Source: CANMXU01 sp052030545
GTDB lineage: Bacteria > Pseudomonadota > Gammaproteobacteria > Enterobacterales > Alteromonadaceae
DNA: 64,000 nt
NCBI RefSeq assembly: GCF_052030545.1
Contig: NZ_JBPDIH010000001.1
Coordinates: forward strand, 124,001-188,000
Direction of reading: 5' to 3'
The notes beneath the pieces were generated by a model, which worked only from the letters and a program-made list of their open reading frames with translations, did not search any database and was not told the origin of the DNA. Positions within the stretch are counted from its first letter, which is position 1. Each line of letters starts with the position of its first letter. The position numbers and the translations under genes are program-made. Shown one piece after another: positions 43,054 through 52,043 of this stretch.

Positions 43054-43524
43054 ATGAAACATACACTCAGTTTATTTATGACTTTATTAGCATTTTGGCT
43101 GCTAAATTCAGGCCATTATTCGCTGCTAATGTTATCTCTTGGTTTTGCCTCTATCGTTTTTATTGTTTTCATTGCCCATAAAATGGATGTTATCGACAAA
43201 GAGTCACAGCCTTTGTACCTGTCTCCCAATATCTTTGTTTATTACGCTTGGTTAATTAAAGAAATTGTGCTCGCTAATTTCACTGTGGTTAAACATATTT
43301 GGTTAGGCAATGAGAGTATTTCACCAGCGCTTAAAAAAATTCGTATTTCTCAGCAAACCGATATGGGCAAAGTTATCTATGCAAACTCGATTACTTTAAC
43401 GCCAGGTACCGTTGCTATCGATTTATCGGAAGATGAAATTATTGTTCATGCTTTGTTAGCTAAAGACATTGAATCATTAGAAGCCGGCGACATGGATCGC
43501 CGCGTCACATTATTGGAACGCTAA
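43054..43524 (+). CDS. mrpE: Mrp-type antiporter subunit E
   Basis: This 156-residue membrane protein has two N-terminal helices and a third near 60-80, followed by a cytosolic domain. The block VIYANSITLTPGTVAIDLSEDEIIVHAL is the Na+/H+ antiporter subunit E signature. It is the first structural subunit of the Mrp genes here and shares one base with mrpF. The order E-F-G first differs from the A-B-C-D-E-F-G order of Bacillus. Confidence 0.93.
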   Translation: MKHTLSLFMTLLAFWLLNSGHYSLLMLSLGFASIVFIVFIAHKMDVIDKESQPLYLSPNIFVYYAWLIKEIVLANFTVVKHIWLGNESISPALKKIRISQQTDMGKVIYANSITLTPGTVAIDLSEDEIIVHALLAKDIESLEAGDMDRRVTLLER

Positions 43525-43808
43525 TGTTAATTGCCGCAACTCTCGCTATTTTTGTCACCATGATGCTCGCAATATTTAGAGGCATTGTAGGGCCAACTCT
43601 TTATGACCGCATCTTAGCGGTGAATATGTTTGGTACCAAAACGGTACTGCTTATTGCTATTTCAGGCTTCCTTATGGGCAGACCTGAATTTTTAGATATC
43701 GCCATTGTTTATGCGCTGATCAACTTTATCAGTGTCATTGGCGTATTACGCTATTCTGATACCAATCAGTTTAAACATGAGGCAAATGAACATGATAAGG
43801 AGCTATAA
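43524..43808 (+). CDS. mrpF: Mrp-type antiporter subunit F
   Basis: This 94-residue protein has three helices. The GPTLYDRILAVNMFGTKTVLLI and DIAIVYALINFISVIGVLRY blocks are typical of MrpF. Its start shares one base with the mrpE stop, and mrpG follows immediately with no gap. Confidence 0.93.
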   Translation: MLIAATLAIFVTMMLAIFRGIVGPTLYDRILAVNMFGTKTVLLIAISGFLMGRPEFLDIAIVYALINFISVIGVLRYSDTNQFKHEANEHDKEL

Positions 43809-44159
43809 ATGGAATTGCTGATCACAATTGCCAGCGGTTTCTTTTTACTCGTAGGCAGTTTTTTGTGTCTTTCCGGCGGTGTCGGACTGATACGTTTTCC
43901 TGATTTTTACACTCGAATGCATGCCGTAGGCGTCACCGATACTTTGGGCGCCGGAATGGTGTTAGTTGGTTTGATGCTGCTCAGCACAGACATTTTAGTG
44001 CTAGCAAAATTGGTGATGGTATTGCTATTAACCTTATTGGTTGGGCCTACCACTAGCCATGTATTAGCTAAGGCGGCATACCATAACGGTTTGATGCCAA
44101 AAAATTTGGCATCAACTGAGCAAGATAATGATAAGGAGAACTCCTCATCGACACCTTAA
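43809..44159 (+). CDS. mrpG: Mrp-type antiporter subunit G
   Basis: This 116-residue protein has three helices and the MrpG signature GGVGLIRFPDFYTRMHAVGVTDTLGAGM. A hydrophilic tail of about 25 residues follows the last helix. The tail codons contain AGGAG (44134-44138), a strong ribosome site placed eight bases before an ATC codon in the frame of the next gene. Confidence 0.94.
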   Translation: MELLITIASGFFLLVGSFLCLSGGVGLIRFPDFYTRMHAVGVTDTLGAGMVLVGLMLLSTDILVLAKLVMVLLLTLLVGPTTSHVLAKAAYHNGLMPKNLASTEQDNDKENSSSTP

Positions 44160-44164
44160 TTAAT

Positions 44165-45169
44165 ATGATGCTACTGAGCTTATTGGTGGTTGTTGCGTTT
44201 GCGATTATTCGCATGAAAGACCTTTTTGCAGTCGTGATGCTATTAGGTATTTACGGGTTATTGTCAGCCTGTTTTTTTGTCGCTATGGACGCGGTCGATG
44301 TTGCGTTTACTGAAGCCGCAGTTGGCGCGGGCATATCGACCTTGTTGATGTTAGTGGTGATCACCATTACTGGCCGCAAAGAAAAAGCCACCCGTCATAA
44401 ACCTTTACCAGCATTGTTGGTGGTGATTATAACCGGTGGCTTATTGATGTATGGCACTTTTGACATGCCACACTTTGGTGATGCCGATGCGCCCATTCAT
44501 AACCATGTAGCGCCGCGTTATATTAATGACTCTATGAATGAGGTTGGCGTGCCTAACATAGTCACTTCGGTACTGGCGAGTTATCGAGCGTTTGATACCT
44601 TTGGTGAAGTAGTGGTTATTTTCACTGCTGGTATGGGCATATTCACTTTGCTTGGTGTGGCTCGCCGCAAAGAAGATGAGCAAGAGCAGGCGTTAATTAA
44701 CGATTCTATGCATGAACAACATTTGGTGATTCGCATTGTTGCCAAAATATTAATTCCATTTATCTTTTTGTTTGCCCTTTATGTGCAATTTCATGGCGAC
44801 TTTGGCCCCGGTGGTGGTTTCCAAGCGGGGGTGATTTTTGCTGCCGCAATTGTGTTATATACCATGTTATTTGGTTTAAATACCGCGCGGAAAGTGATCA
44901 ATCAAAGCCTTGTTCAGTTGATTGCCGCACTTGGGGTATTGCTATATGGCTGTGTTGGCATCGTCTCTTTATTAAATGGCGGTAACTTTTTTGATTACAA
45001 TGTTTTAGCCAGTGATCCAGTTGCCGGTCAACACCTGGGGATTTTAATCATTGAAGCTGGAGTTGGTTTAACGGTTGCCGCTATTATGATCCTTATCTTT
45101 TTCAATTTTGCCGGGCGCCGAGCATTACATTTGCAGAATACATCAGGCAAAACTAAGGAGCTGTCGTAA
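44165..45169 (+). CDS. mrpB: Fused DUF4040 (MrpA C-terminal) and MrpB subunit
   Basis: This 334-residue membrane protein joins two Mrp pieces. Residues about 1-105 are a DUF4040 domain (MKDLFAVVMLLGIYGLLSACFFVAMDAVDVAFTEAAVG), normally the C-terminal part of MrpA. Residues about 185-325 are MrpB (FHGDFGPGGGFQAGVIFAA). The start is uncertain: the best ribosome site would serve an ATC codon at 44147 and yield IDTLINMMLL, close to family N-termini; ATG at 44165 is the first canonical start. It overlaps the end of mrpG if the upstream start is used. The stop overlaps the mrpC start. Confidence 0.9.
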   Translation: MMLLSLLVVVAFAIIRMKDLFAVVMLLGIYGLLSACFFVAMDAVDVAFTEAAVGAGISTLLMLVVITITGRKEKATRHKPLPALLVVIITGGLLMYGTFDMPHFGDADAPIHNHVAPRYINDSMNEVGVPNIVTSVLASYRAFDTFGEVVVIFTAGMGIFTLLGVARRKEDEQEQALINDSMHEQHLVIRIVAKILIPFIFLFALYVQFHGDFGPGGGFQAGVIFAAAIVLYTMLFGLNTARKVINQSLVQLIAALGVLLYGCVGIVSLLNGGNFFDYNVLASDPVAGQHLGILIIEAGVGLTVAAIMILIFFNFAGRRALHLQNTSGKTKELS

Positions 45170-45624
45170 TGATAATGGAGCTTTTTAATCACTGGGTAGT
45201 AATCACCTTGATGATGAGTGGATTATATATCGTCATTGCCCATGGTAATTTAATTAAGAAAATTATTGGTCTTGCGGTATTTCAAACCTCAGTGTTTATT
45301 TTTTACATCAGCATGGCGAAAATAGCAGGGGGAACCGCGCCCATTTTAGCTGAGGGTATTAGTCAGTATTCCAATCCGTTGCCGCATGTACTTATTCTGA
45401 CCGCGATTGTCGTTGGTATTGCTACCACGGCTTTAGGGCTTTCGTTAGTGGTGCGCATAAAAGAGGCCTATGGCTCAATTGAAGAAGCAGAAATTGATCA
45501 GCAAGACGTTCAATCACAAGACACTCAACTGCAAGATGATCAACCACAAAGCTCTTTACCACTAAGCTCCTTATCACAAAATAAGAACGCGCATACCAAG
45601 GCTAAGCTGGAGGAAGAAGCGTGA
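45169..45624 (+). CDS. mrpC: Mrp-type antiporter subunit C (NuoK-like)
   Basis: This 151-residue NuoK-like subunit has three helices (about 10-30, 33-50 and 66-92). The VLILTAIVVGIATTALGLSLVVRI block contains the usual C-subunit signature. A hydrophilic C-terminal tail of about 45 residues is rich in Gln and Asp and built from repeated QxQD-type units, unusual for MrpC. It overlaps mrpB at the start and the D subunit at the stop. Confidence 0.92.
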   Translation: MIMELFNHWVVITLMMSGLYIVIAHGNLIKKIIGLAVFQTSVFIFYISMAKIAGGTAPILAEGISQYSNPLPHVLILTAIVVGIATTALGLSLVVRIKEAYGSIEEAEIDQQDVQSQDTQLQDDQPQSSLPLSSLSQNKNAHTKAKLEEEA

Positions 45625-47099
45625 TTGCACATCTACCTATATTACAGGTAATACTCCCGCTGATGGCGGCGCCGCTGTGTTTATTGCTTAAGCGCGCACA
45701 TTTGGTTTGGCTATTTACTCTCATTGCCAGCGGTTTGGCATTTGCTATTAGTATCTTGATATTACAGCAAGTTATGACCACAGGCGTGATAAGTTATGCG
45801 CTAGGTGGCTGGGAAGCGCCATGGGGCATTGAATATCGAATTGATAAGTTAAATGCGTTTTTATTACTGATTATTTCAGGCATAAGCACTATCGTATTAA
45901 TAGCCGCGCAAAGCAGTATCGAAAAAGAAATCCCTAAAAATAAGCACACCCATTTTTATGTGTTATACCTGCTTTCATTAACCGGTATGTTGGGCATTGT
46001 CGCAACAGGCGATGCTTTTAATGTTTTTGTCTTTTTAGAAGTCTCTTCACTGTCGGCTTATGCGTTAATTGCCATGGGGCAAAAACGACAAGCGCTTTGG
46101 GCATCGTATCAATATTTGATCATGGGCACTATTGGCGCAACCTTCATTTTGATTGGTATCGGCTTGATGTATCAAATGACCGGCACCCTCAACATGCAAG
46201 ACTTATCACAGCGTTTACCTGAAGTTGCCCAAACACGCACTGTCTTTGCTGCCTTTGCTTTTGTCGTGGTGGGTGTTTGCTTAAAGCTGGCGATGTTTCC
46301 GCTGCATTTGTGGTTACCTAATGCTTATGCGTACGCGCCCTCTATTGTTACCGCCTTTTTTGCCGCAACCGCGACCAAGGTTGCCGTGTATTTATTAATT
46401 CGCTTTACCTTTTCGGTTTTTGGCGTTTCTTTTTCATTTACTACCATTCCGCTGCAAACCTTGTTTATGGCTCTAGGCCTTGTGGGTATTTTTGTCGCTT
46501 CGACATCGGCTATTTTTCAAAGCAATGTTAAGCGCCTCTTTGCCTTTTCAAGTATCGCGCAAATAGGTTACATGCTGGTTGGTTTTAGCTTAACTACCGT
46601 TACTGGCTTAACCGCAACCTTATTACACTTGTTTAACCATGCCTTGATGAAAGGTGCGATATTTTTAGCACTTGGTGCGGTAGTTTATCGTGTTGGCAAT
46701 GTTGAGCTTGCTAACCTACGTGGTTTAGGGCGACAAATGCCGTTAACCATGGCGGCTATTGTTATTGGCGGCATCAGTTTAATTGGTGTGCCGTTAACGG
46801 TAGGATTCGTCAGTAAGTGGTATTTATTAATGGCGTTAATTGAACAAGGTTATTGGCCGGTTGCTGCGTTAGTTCTAATCGGGTCAATGTTGGCGGTTGT
46901 TTATGTATGGCGTATTGTCGAAGTGGCTTATTTCCAAGCACCAACAGATAATCAGGTGAAGGTGAAAGAAGCGCCAATGAGTTTTCTTCTGCCAATATGG
47001 GCTTTGGTTATCGCCAATATCTATTTTGGTGTTGATACTCGCCTAAGTGTGCAGGTCGCTGAAGCTGCAGCGCAAAGCTTGTTCGGAGGTGCCTTATGA
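45621..47099 (+). CDS. mrpD: Mrp-type antiporter subunit D, first copy
   Basis: This 492-residue membrane protein is of the NuoL/M/N-like antiporter family with about 14 helices. The conserved acidic Glu140 in FVFLEVSSLS and Lys222 in LKLAMFPLHLW mark the proton path, matching MrpD Glu137/Lys219 of Bacillus. A later helix carries HLFNHALMKGAIF. The GTG start overlaps mrpC in a GTGA junction. This is the most canonical D subunit of the three. Confidence 0.93.
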   Translation: MIAHLPILQVILPLMAAPLCLLLKRAHLVWLFTLIASGLAFAISILILQQVMTTGVISYALGGWEAPWGIEYRIDKLNAFLLLIISGISTIVLIAAQSSIEKEIPKNKHTHFYVLYLLSLTGMLGIVATGDAFNVFVFLEVSSLSAYALIAMGQKRQALWASYQYLIMGTIGATFILIGIGLMYQMTGTLNMQDLSQRLPEVAQTRTVFAAFAFVVVGVCLKLAMFPLHLWLPNAYAYAPSIVTAFFAATATKVAVYLLIRFTFSVFGVSFSFTTIPLQTLFMALGLVGIFVASTSAIFQSNVKRLFAFSSIAQIGYMLVGFSLTTVTGLTATLLHLFNHALMKGAIFLALGAVVYRVGNVELANLRGLGRQMPLTMAAIVIGGISLIGVPLTVGFVSKWYLLMALIEQGYWPVAALVLIGSMLAVVYVWRIVEVAYFQAPTDNQVKVKEAPMSFLLPIWALVIANIYFGVDTRLSVQVAEAAAQSLFGGAL

Positions 47100-48619
47100 A
47101 CCTTTCGTTAGAAATGATGCTGCAACTTGCCATTATTGTGCCCTTGCTTGCTACTTTTGCGATTGTTGCTACAGGCAAGTACCCTAATATTCGTGAAGGG
47201 GTCACCATTGCCAGTAGTTTATGTTTGATCTATTTAGTGGTTAGTTTATATCAAGGTTTATTGGCCGGACACGCCATTAGCGCCTTTTGGTGGGAGCTTT
47301 TACCCGGTTTAACCATTAGTTTTGATATTGAACCTTTAGGCATGTTGTTTGCGTTAATTGCCAGCTTTTTGTGGTTAGTTACGACCTGTTACGCCATAGG
47401 TTACATGCGTAGCCATCATGAAAAAAATCAAACCCGTTTTTACCTGTGTTTTGCTATCGCTATTGGCGCGGTAATGGGGCTGGCTTTTTCGGCAAACTTA
47501 TTCACCTTGTTTATTTTTTATGAAGTATTAACGCTGTCGACTTATCCATTAGTGACGCACGCGGGCACAGAAAAAGCCAAAAAGGGCGGGCGTACTTATC
47601 TGGGAATTTTATTAACCACATCAATTGTATTTTTCCTTTTTGCCATTGTAAGCACTTGGTTTGTGGCTGGTACTTTAGACTTTACCCAGGGCGGAATATT
47701 TGCTGATGATGTTGATAAAACAGTCGCAGGCGTGATTTTAGTGCTGTTTATTTTTGGCATTGGTAAAGCTGCGATTATGCCTTTTCATCGTTGGTTGCCT
47801 GCGGCGATGGTGGCACCAACCCCGGTCAGTTCGCTATTACATGCCGTAGCTGTGGTAAAAGCTGGGGTATTTACGGTGCTTAAAGTCTGTGTCTTTATTT
47901 TTGGCTTAGACTTACTTGCGGTATTACCGACCACACAATTTTTACTGTATTTAGCCGGTGCTTCGGTCTTGTTAGCGTCTATTATTGCCATGCGCCAAGA
48001 CAATCTAAAAGCGAGATTGGCCTATTCAACGGTGAGTCAGCTTGGTTATGTCACCATTGGCGCGTTACTGGCTACCTCGGCAGGCGTTATTGGCAGCAGC
48101 ATGCACATTGCCATGCATGCCTTTGGTAAAATCACCTTGTTCTTTTGCGCAGGCGCCATTTTAGTTAGCTTGCATAAGTCTCAAATTAGCGATATGCGCG
48201 GTATTGGCAAACAAATGCCATTAACTATGGTTGCCTTTTTTATTGCCAGTTTAAGCATTATTGGCGTGCCACCTGCTGGCGGCACATGGAGCAAATGGTA
48301 TTTAATGATGGGCACCATAGAAACTGAGCAGTTTGTGCTGATGGTGATTTTAATGTTGAGCTCGTTACTGAATATTGCCTATTTATTGCCGATCCCGTTC
48401 CATGCTTTTTTTCCAAAATTGACGCCTTTTAGCCCTATCGAGGAAAAAAGCAATGCTGATAAAGTAGCAGAACAAAACGGGCAAAGTATCGCGATAAAAG
48501 AAGCGCCTTTACCTTCATTAATTGCAATTGTTGTTACCACCTTAGGTTGCTTAATGTTGTTTATTTATCCCCAACCTTTATTTGAGTTGGCCACCGCAGT
48601 TTTGACTGGCAGGGAATAA
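47096..48619 (+). CDS. NuoL/M/N-like antiporter subunit, second D-type copy
   Basis: This 507-residue antiporter-family subunit has about 14 helices, with the acidic residue in LFIFYEVLTLSTYP and Lys in GKAAIMPFHRWLPAAM. HAFGKITLFFCAG gives the later Lys. It differs from the first copy in having SMHIAMHAFGKI and a hydrophilic loop near residue 440 (EEKSNADKVAEQNGQ). ATGA overlap with mrpD shows translational coupling. It might occupy the place of the MrpA NuoL-like half. Confidence 0.9.
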   Translation: MNLSLEMMLQLAIIVPLLATFAIVATGKYPNIREGVTIASSLCLIYLVVSLYQGLLAGHAISAFWWELLPGLTISFDIEPLGMLFALIASFLWLVTTCYAIGYMRSHHEKNQTRFYLCFAIAIGAVMGLAFSANLFTLFIFYEVLTLSTYPLVTHAGTEKAKKGGRTYLGILLTTSIVFFLFAIVSTWFVAGTLDFTQGGIFADDVDKTVAGVILVLFIFGIGKAAIMPFHRWLPAAMVAPTPVSSLLHAVAVVKAGVFTVLKVCVFIFGLDLLAVLPTTQFLLYLAGASVLLASIIAMRQDNLKARLAYSTVSQLGYVTIGALLATSAGVIGSSMHIAMHAFGKITLFFCAGAILVSLHKSQISDMRGIGKQMPLTMVAFFIASLSIIGVPPAGGTWSKWYLMMGTIETEQFVLMVILMLSSLLNIAYLLPIPFHAFFPKLTPFSPIEEKSNADKVAEQNGQSIAIKEAPLPSLIAIVVTTLGCLMLFIYPQPLFELATAVLTGRE

Positions 48620-48622
48620 TTC

Positions 48623-48931
48623 ATGGCAGATGAAAAAAAATACTTATTTGATGATCCGAAAAACATCAAACGTTTAATGCAGATATTTTATGTTTGTTGC
48701 GTGGTGTTAGTGATTTTAGACTTTGTTATTCACCGCCATACCATGCATGAGTGGGACAAGCTTTGGGCGTTTTACCCTATTTATGGCTTTGTTGGCTGTG
48801 TGGTATTAGTGATTGTGGCCAGTTGGATGAGAACATTTTTAATGCGCCGAGAAGATTATTACGACAACCCTGAAAAAAGCGATGCAAACAAGGAAATAGA
48901 TACTCAAGGAGCGCCACATGTGGATGACTGA
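48623..48931 (+). CDS. Small two-helix membrane protein in the Mrp unit
   Basis: This 102-residue protein has two hydrophobic helices (about 19-37 and 52-72) and hydrophilic ends. The motif WDKLWAFYPIYGFVGCVVLVIVASWMRTFLMRREDYYD is conspicuous (key residues HEWDKLWAFYPIYGF). I do not recognise a named family. It lies between the second and third D-type subunits with a 3-bp gap before and a 14-bp overlap after, so it is likely an accessory subunit. Confidence 0.75.
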   Translation: MADEKKYLFDDPKNIKRLMQIFYVCCVVLVILDFVIHRHTMHEWDKLWAFYPIYGFVGCVVLVIVASWMRTFLMRREDYYDNPEKSDANKEIDTQGAPHVDD

Positions 48932-50615
48932 GTTGCCGCCTTTTATACCGTTTTTTATCGGGGCATTAATTTTATTAGCCACGCGCGGCATGCTGCGCAG
49001 TGCGGTTATGCTGGCGATCCCAATTTTAAGTGGTTTGCATTTATGGATGATGCCAGAAGGCGTACATCTTCAATTTGCCTTTCTTGATTATCAACTGATC
49101 CCATACCGGGTTGATAAGTTAAGCGTCATGTTTGGTTATGTTTTTCATATCGCCGCCTTTATTGGCATCGTTTATTCGCTGCACTTACGCGATACCATGC
49201 AACAAGTAGCGGCTATGCTGTATGCTGGTAGTGCTTTAGGTGCCGTATTTGCCGGTGACTTATTAACCTTGTTTGTTTTTTGGGAGTTGTTGGCCTTTAC
49301 CTCGGTATTTCTTATTTGGGCGCGCAGAACTGAGCGTTCATATCATGCCGGTATGCGCTATTTACTTATTCAGGTATTGTCGGGCGTTATTTTACTCGCC
49401 GGTACCTTGTTTTATGCGGCGCAGCATAAAACCTTAGCCTTTGGTTATATCGGTTTAGACGGCATTGCTGGCTGGCTTATCTTTATTGCCTTTGGCATTA
49501 AATGTGCGTTTCCTTTTTTCCATAATTGGTTAACTGATGCATATCCTGAAGCGACGGTCACAGGTACGGTATTTTTGAGTGCCTTTACCACCAAGGTTGC
49601 TGTTTATGTGCTCGCACGTGGTTATCCGGGCGCTGAGATCTTAGTCTATATTGGCGCAGCCATGACCTGTTTCCCGATCTTTTTTGCCGTTATCGAAAAC
49701 GATTTACGCCGAGTGCTTGCCTATAGCTTAATTAACCAAGTTGGTTTTATGGTGGTCGGTATTGGCATTGGTACTGCGCTCGCGATTAACGGCGCGGTAT
49801 CTCACGCTTTTAACGATGTTATTTTTAAAGGGCTGTTGTTTATGTCGATGGGCGCTGTGCTGCACATGACTGGGCGAATGAATGGCTCTGATTTAGGCGG
49901 TTTATACAAAACCATGCCTAAAACCACGATACTTTGTATTGTCGGCGCGGCCTCGATTTCGGCATTCCCACTGTTTAGTGGTTTTGTTAGTAAATCTATG
50001 GTGATGACGGCAGCATTAGAAGAAGGCTTTGACTGGATCTGGCTGATGTTATTATTTGCGTCGGCGGGGGTATTTCATCATGCCGGCATCAAAATTCCAT
50101 ATTTTGCTTTCTTTGCGCATGACTCTGGCATTCGAGCGAGCGATCCTCCGAATAACATGGTGATAGCTATGGCTATTGCTGCTGCGCTTTGTATCGCTAT
50201 TGGTATCTATCCGCAAGCCTTGTATTCATTATTGCCTTACGATACTGGCTATAATCCATATGATGCGACTCATGTGTTAGCGCAAACCCAGTTGCTATTC
50301 TTTTCGGCATTAGCCTTTGTTTGGCTAAATCTAAAAGGCATGTATCCACCAGAGCTGCGCTCTACCCATTTAGATGTTGACTGGGTATACCGCCGAGCCA
50401 TGCCAAAGGTTGTGCAATCACTCTTTAGTGTGCTTTGGCAAATCGACACCGCAGTGCGCGGTGCGGTTAAGCATAAACTGACACTGTGCTTAGGTTATTT
50501 TGTCGGTAAAAATGATCGCTTAAGTATTTTACTTTCACGCAATTACCCAACTGGCAGTATGGCGATGTGGGTGGTGGTAGTGTTAGCGACTTACTTGTTG
50601 TTAAGCTTTTTGTAA
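48918..50615 (+). CDS. NuoL/M/N-like antiporter subunit, third D-type copy
   Basis: This 565-residue membrane protein is the third antiporter-type subunit. It has LFVFWELLAFTSVFL with the acidic Glu, KCAFPFFHNWLTDAYPEA with Lys, and HAFNDVIFKGLLFMSMGA with a later Lys. A long C-terminal region with amphipathic helices (about 455-545) precedes a last helix, like the lateral-helix end of NuoL. That feature suggests it sits at the end of a complex-I-like arm. A bidirectional terminator follows 86 bp later. Confidence 0.9.
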   Translation: MWMTELPPFIPFFIGALILLATRGMLRSAVMLAIPILSGLHLWMMPEGVHLQFAFLDYQLIPYRVDKLSVMFGYVFHIAAFIGIVYSLHLRDTMQQVAAMLYAGSALGAVFAGDLLTLFVFWELLAFTSVFLIWARRTERSYHAGMRYLLIQVLSGVILLAGTLFYAAQHKTLAFGYIGLDGIAGWLIFIAFGIKCAFPFFHNWLTDAYPEATVTGTVFLSAFTTKVAVYVLARGYPGAEILVYIGAAMTCFPIFFAVIENDLRRVLAYSLINQVGFMVVGIGIGTALAINGAVSHAFNDVIFKGLLFMSMGAVLHMTGRMNGSDLGGLYKTMPKTTILCIVGAASISAFPLFSGFVSKSMVMTAALEEGFDWIWLMLLFASAGVFHHAGIKIPYFAFFAHDSGIRASDPPNNMVIAMAIAAALCIAIGIYPQALYSLLPYDTGYNPYDATHVLAQTQLLFFSALAFVWLNLKGMYPPELRSTHLDVDWVYRRAMPKVVQSLFSVLWQIDTAVRGAVKHKLTLCLGYFVGKNDRLSILLSRNYPTGSMAMWVVVVLATYLLLSFL

Positions 50616-50700
50616 CAAGTTCAATGTTTGAGCATTGGTAGCTTTGCTGACAAGTGTTGTACGAATTAAAGCTATGACTCATTATTTTTTAATTCACATA

Positions 50701-50733
50701 AAAAATCCGATAAACCATGTTCATCGGATTTTT
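50701..50733. terminator. Bidirectional terminator after the Mrp unit
   Basis: AAAAATCCGAT (50701-50711) and ATCGGATTTTT (50723-50733) form an 11-bp stem with an 11-base loop; T-runs follow on both strands. It ends the Mrp unit on plus and the isocitrate dehydrogenase gene on minus. Confidence 0.85.
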
Positions 50734-50833
50734 CACATATTCAAACGGTATAATTTTTTAAAATAATACCTCAACTGAACGATATTTCGCTTATTGCGAG
50801 CTTTTTAGTCTTTGTTGATACCTTTAACTGTGC

Positions 50834-51841
50834 TTATAAACGCTCAAGCACTGCTTGCGTAAAATCGGTGGTGCCATGAGTACCACCCAAATCTCCGGTA
50901 GTTCTGTCGCCAGACTCAATAACATCAATAATGGCTTTTCTAATTAATTCAGCTTTTTCGTTCATGCCTAAATATTCAAGCATTTGAATCGCTGCGAGTA
51001 TCACTGATGTTGGGTTAGCCAAGTTTTTACCGGCAATATCAGGCGCGCTGCCATGAACCGCTTCAAATATCGCACAATCTGCGCCTATATTTGCACCTGG
51101 CGCCATCCCTAGACCGCCGACCAAGCCAGCACATAAATCAGACAAAATATCGCCAAATAGGTTGGTTGTTACGATCACATCAAACTGCGCTGGATTCATA
51201 ACAAGTTGCATACAGCAGTTATCAACAATCATCTCAGTTGATTCAATGTCAGGGTATTTCGCGGCTACCTCACGGGCGACTTTTAAAAATAGTCCAGAGG
51301 TTGATTTTAAAATATTGGCCTTGTGCACAGCGGTTACTTTTTTACGACCTTCTTTACGCGCAGTTTCATAAGCAAAGGTTACAATTCGCTCAGCGCCTTC
51401 TCGTGTGATCAAGCTCATCGCTTCTGCTTGAGCACCATCTGCTGAAGTTGTTTGGCCTAAGCCCGAGTACATGCCTTCGGTATTTTCGCGAATAGTAATA
51501 ATATCGATATCTTCATAACGAGCTTTGGTGCCTTTAAAAGAAAGCACTGGGCGTACATTGGCATACAGTTGAAATTGTTTGCGCAAGGTGACATTAATTG
51601 AGGTGAAGCCTTCGCCAACGGGGGTTGTTAATGGCCCTTTTAAAGTGATTTTATTTTTCTTAATTAGCTCGAGCGTGCTTTCAGGTACAAGATCGCCATG
51701 GTTTTCTAATGCAGTTAAGCCGGCATCTGCGTATTCATAGTCAAAATCACAGCCTGCTTTATTAAGTACCTGTATTGTAGCGTCTATAATGCTCGGGCCG
51801 ATGCCATCGCCAGGAATGACAGTTATGGTTTGTTTAGACAT
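50834..51841 (-). CDS. NAD-dependent isocitrate dehydrogenase
   Basis: This 335-residue enzyme belongs to the isocitrate/isopropylmalate dehydrogenase family. VIPGDGIGPSI is the N-terminal mark. Substrate residues are in TPVGEGFTSINVTLRKQFQLYANVRP (the S of SINVTLR is the phosphorylation-loop-type Ser of isocitrate enzymes). The C-terminal EAVHGSAPDIAGKNLANP is conserved. The short length and the residues near the cofactor, together with HGSAPDIAGK, suggest the NAD-type enzyme rather than the longer NADP Icd. It stands alone on the minus strand after the terminator. Confidence 0.85.
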   Translation of the reverse strand: MSKQTITVIPGDGIGPSIIDATIQVLNKAGCDFDYEYADAGLTALENHGDLVPESTLELIKKNKITLKGPLTTPVGEGFTSINVTLRKQFQLYANVRPVLSFKGTKARYEDIDIITIRENTEGMYSGLGQTTSADGAQAEAMSLITREGAERIVTFAYETARKEGRKKVTAVHKANILKSTSGLFLKVAREVAAKYPDIESTEMIVDNCCMQLVMNPAQFDVIVTTNLFGDILSDLCAGLVGGLGMAPGANIGADCAIFEAVHGSAPDIAGKNLANPTSVILAAIQMLEYLGMNEKAELIRKAIIDVIESGDRTTGDLGGTHGTTDFTQAVLERL

Positions 51842-52043
51842 GAGAATGTACCTTATTAAATGAAAAAAGAATCTAGCTACTTTAATACGCCTTAACGGTC
51901 TTTGTATCTAAGACCATTGTCGAATGTTGGCGTGCATTACCATGCGCGCCAATGACGTATTGCAAGGCATTATTAGTGCTTGATAGTACAGGTATTAAAT
52001 CGAGGATGGTGGGCTATTTATAAGGTCGTTGATGTAGCACAAG

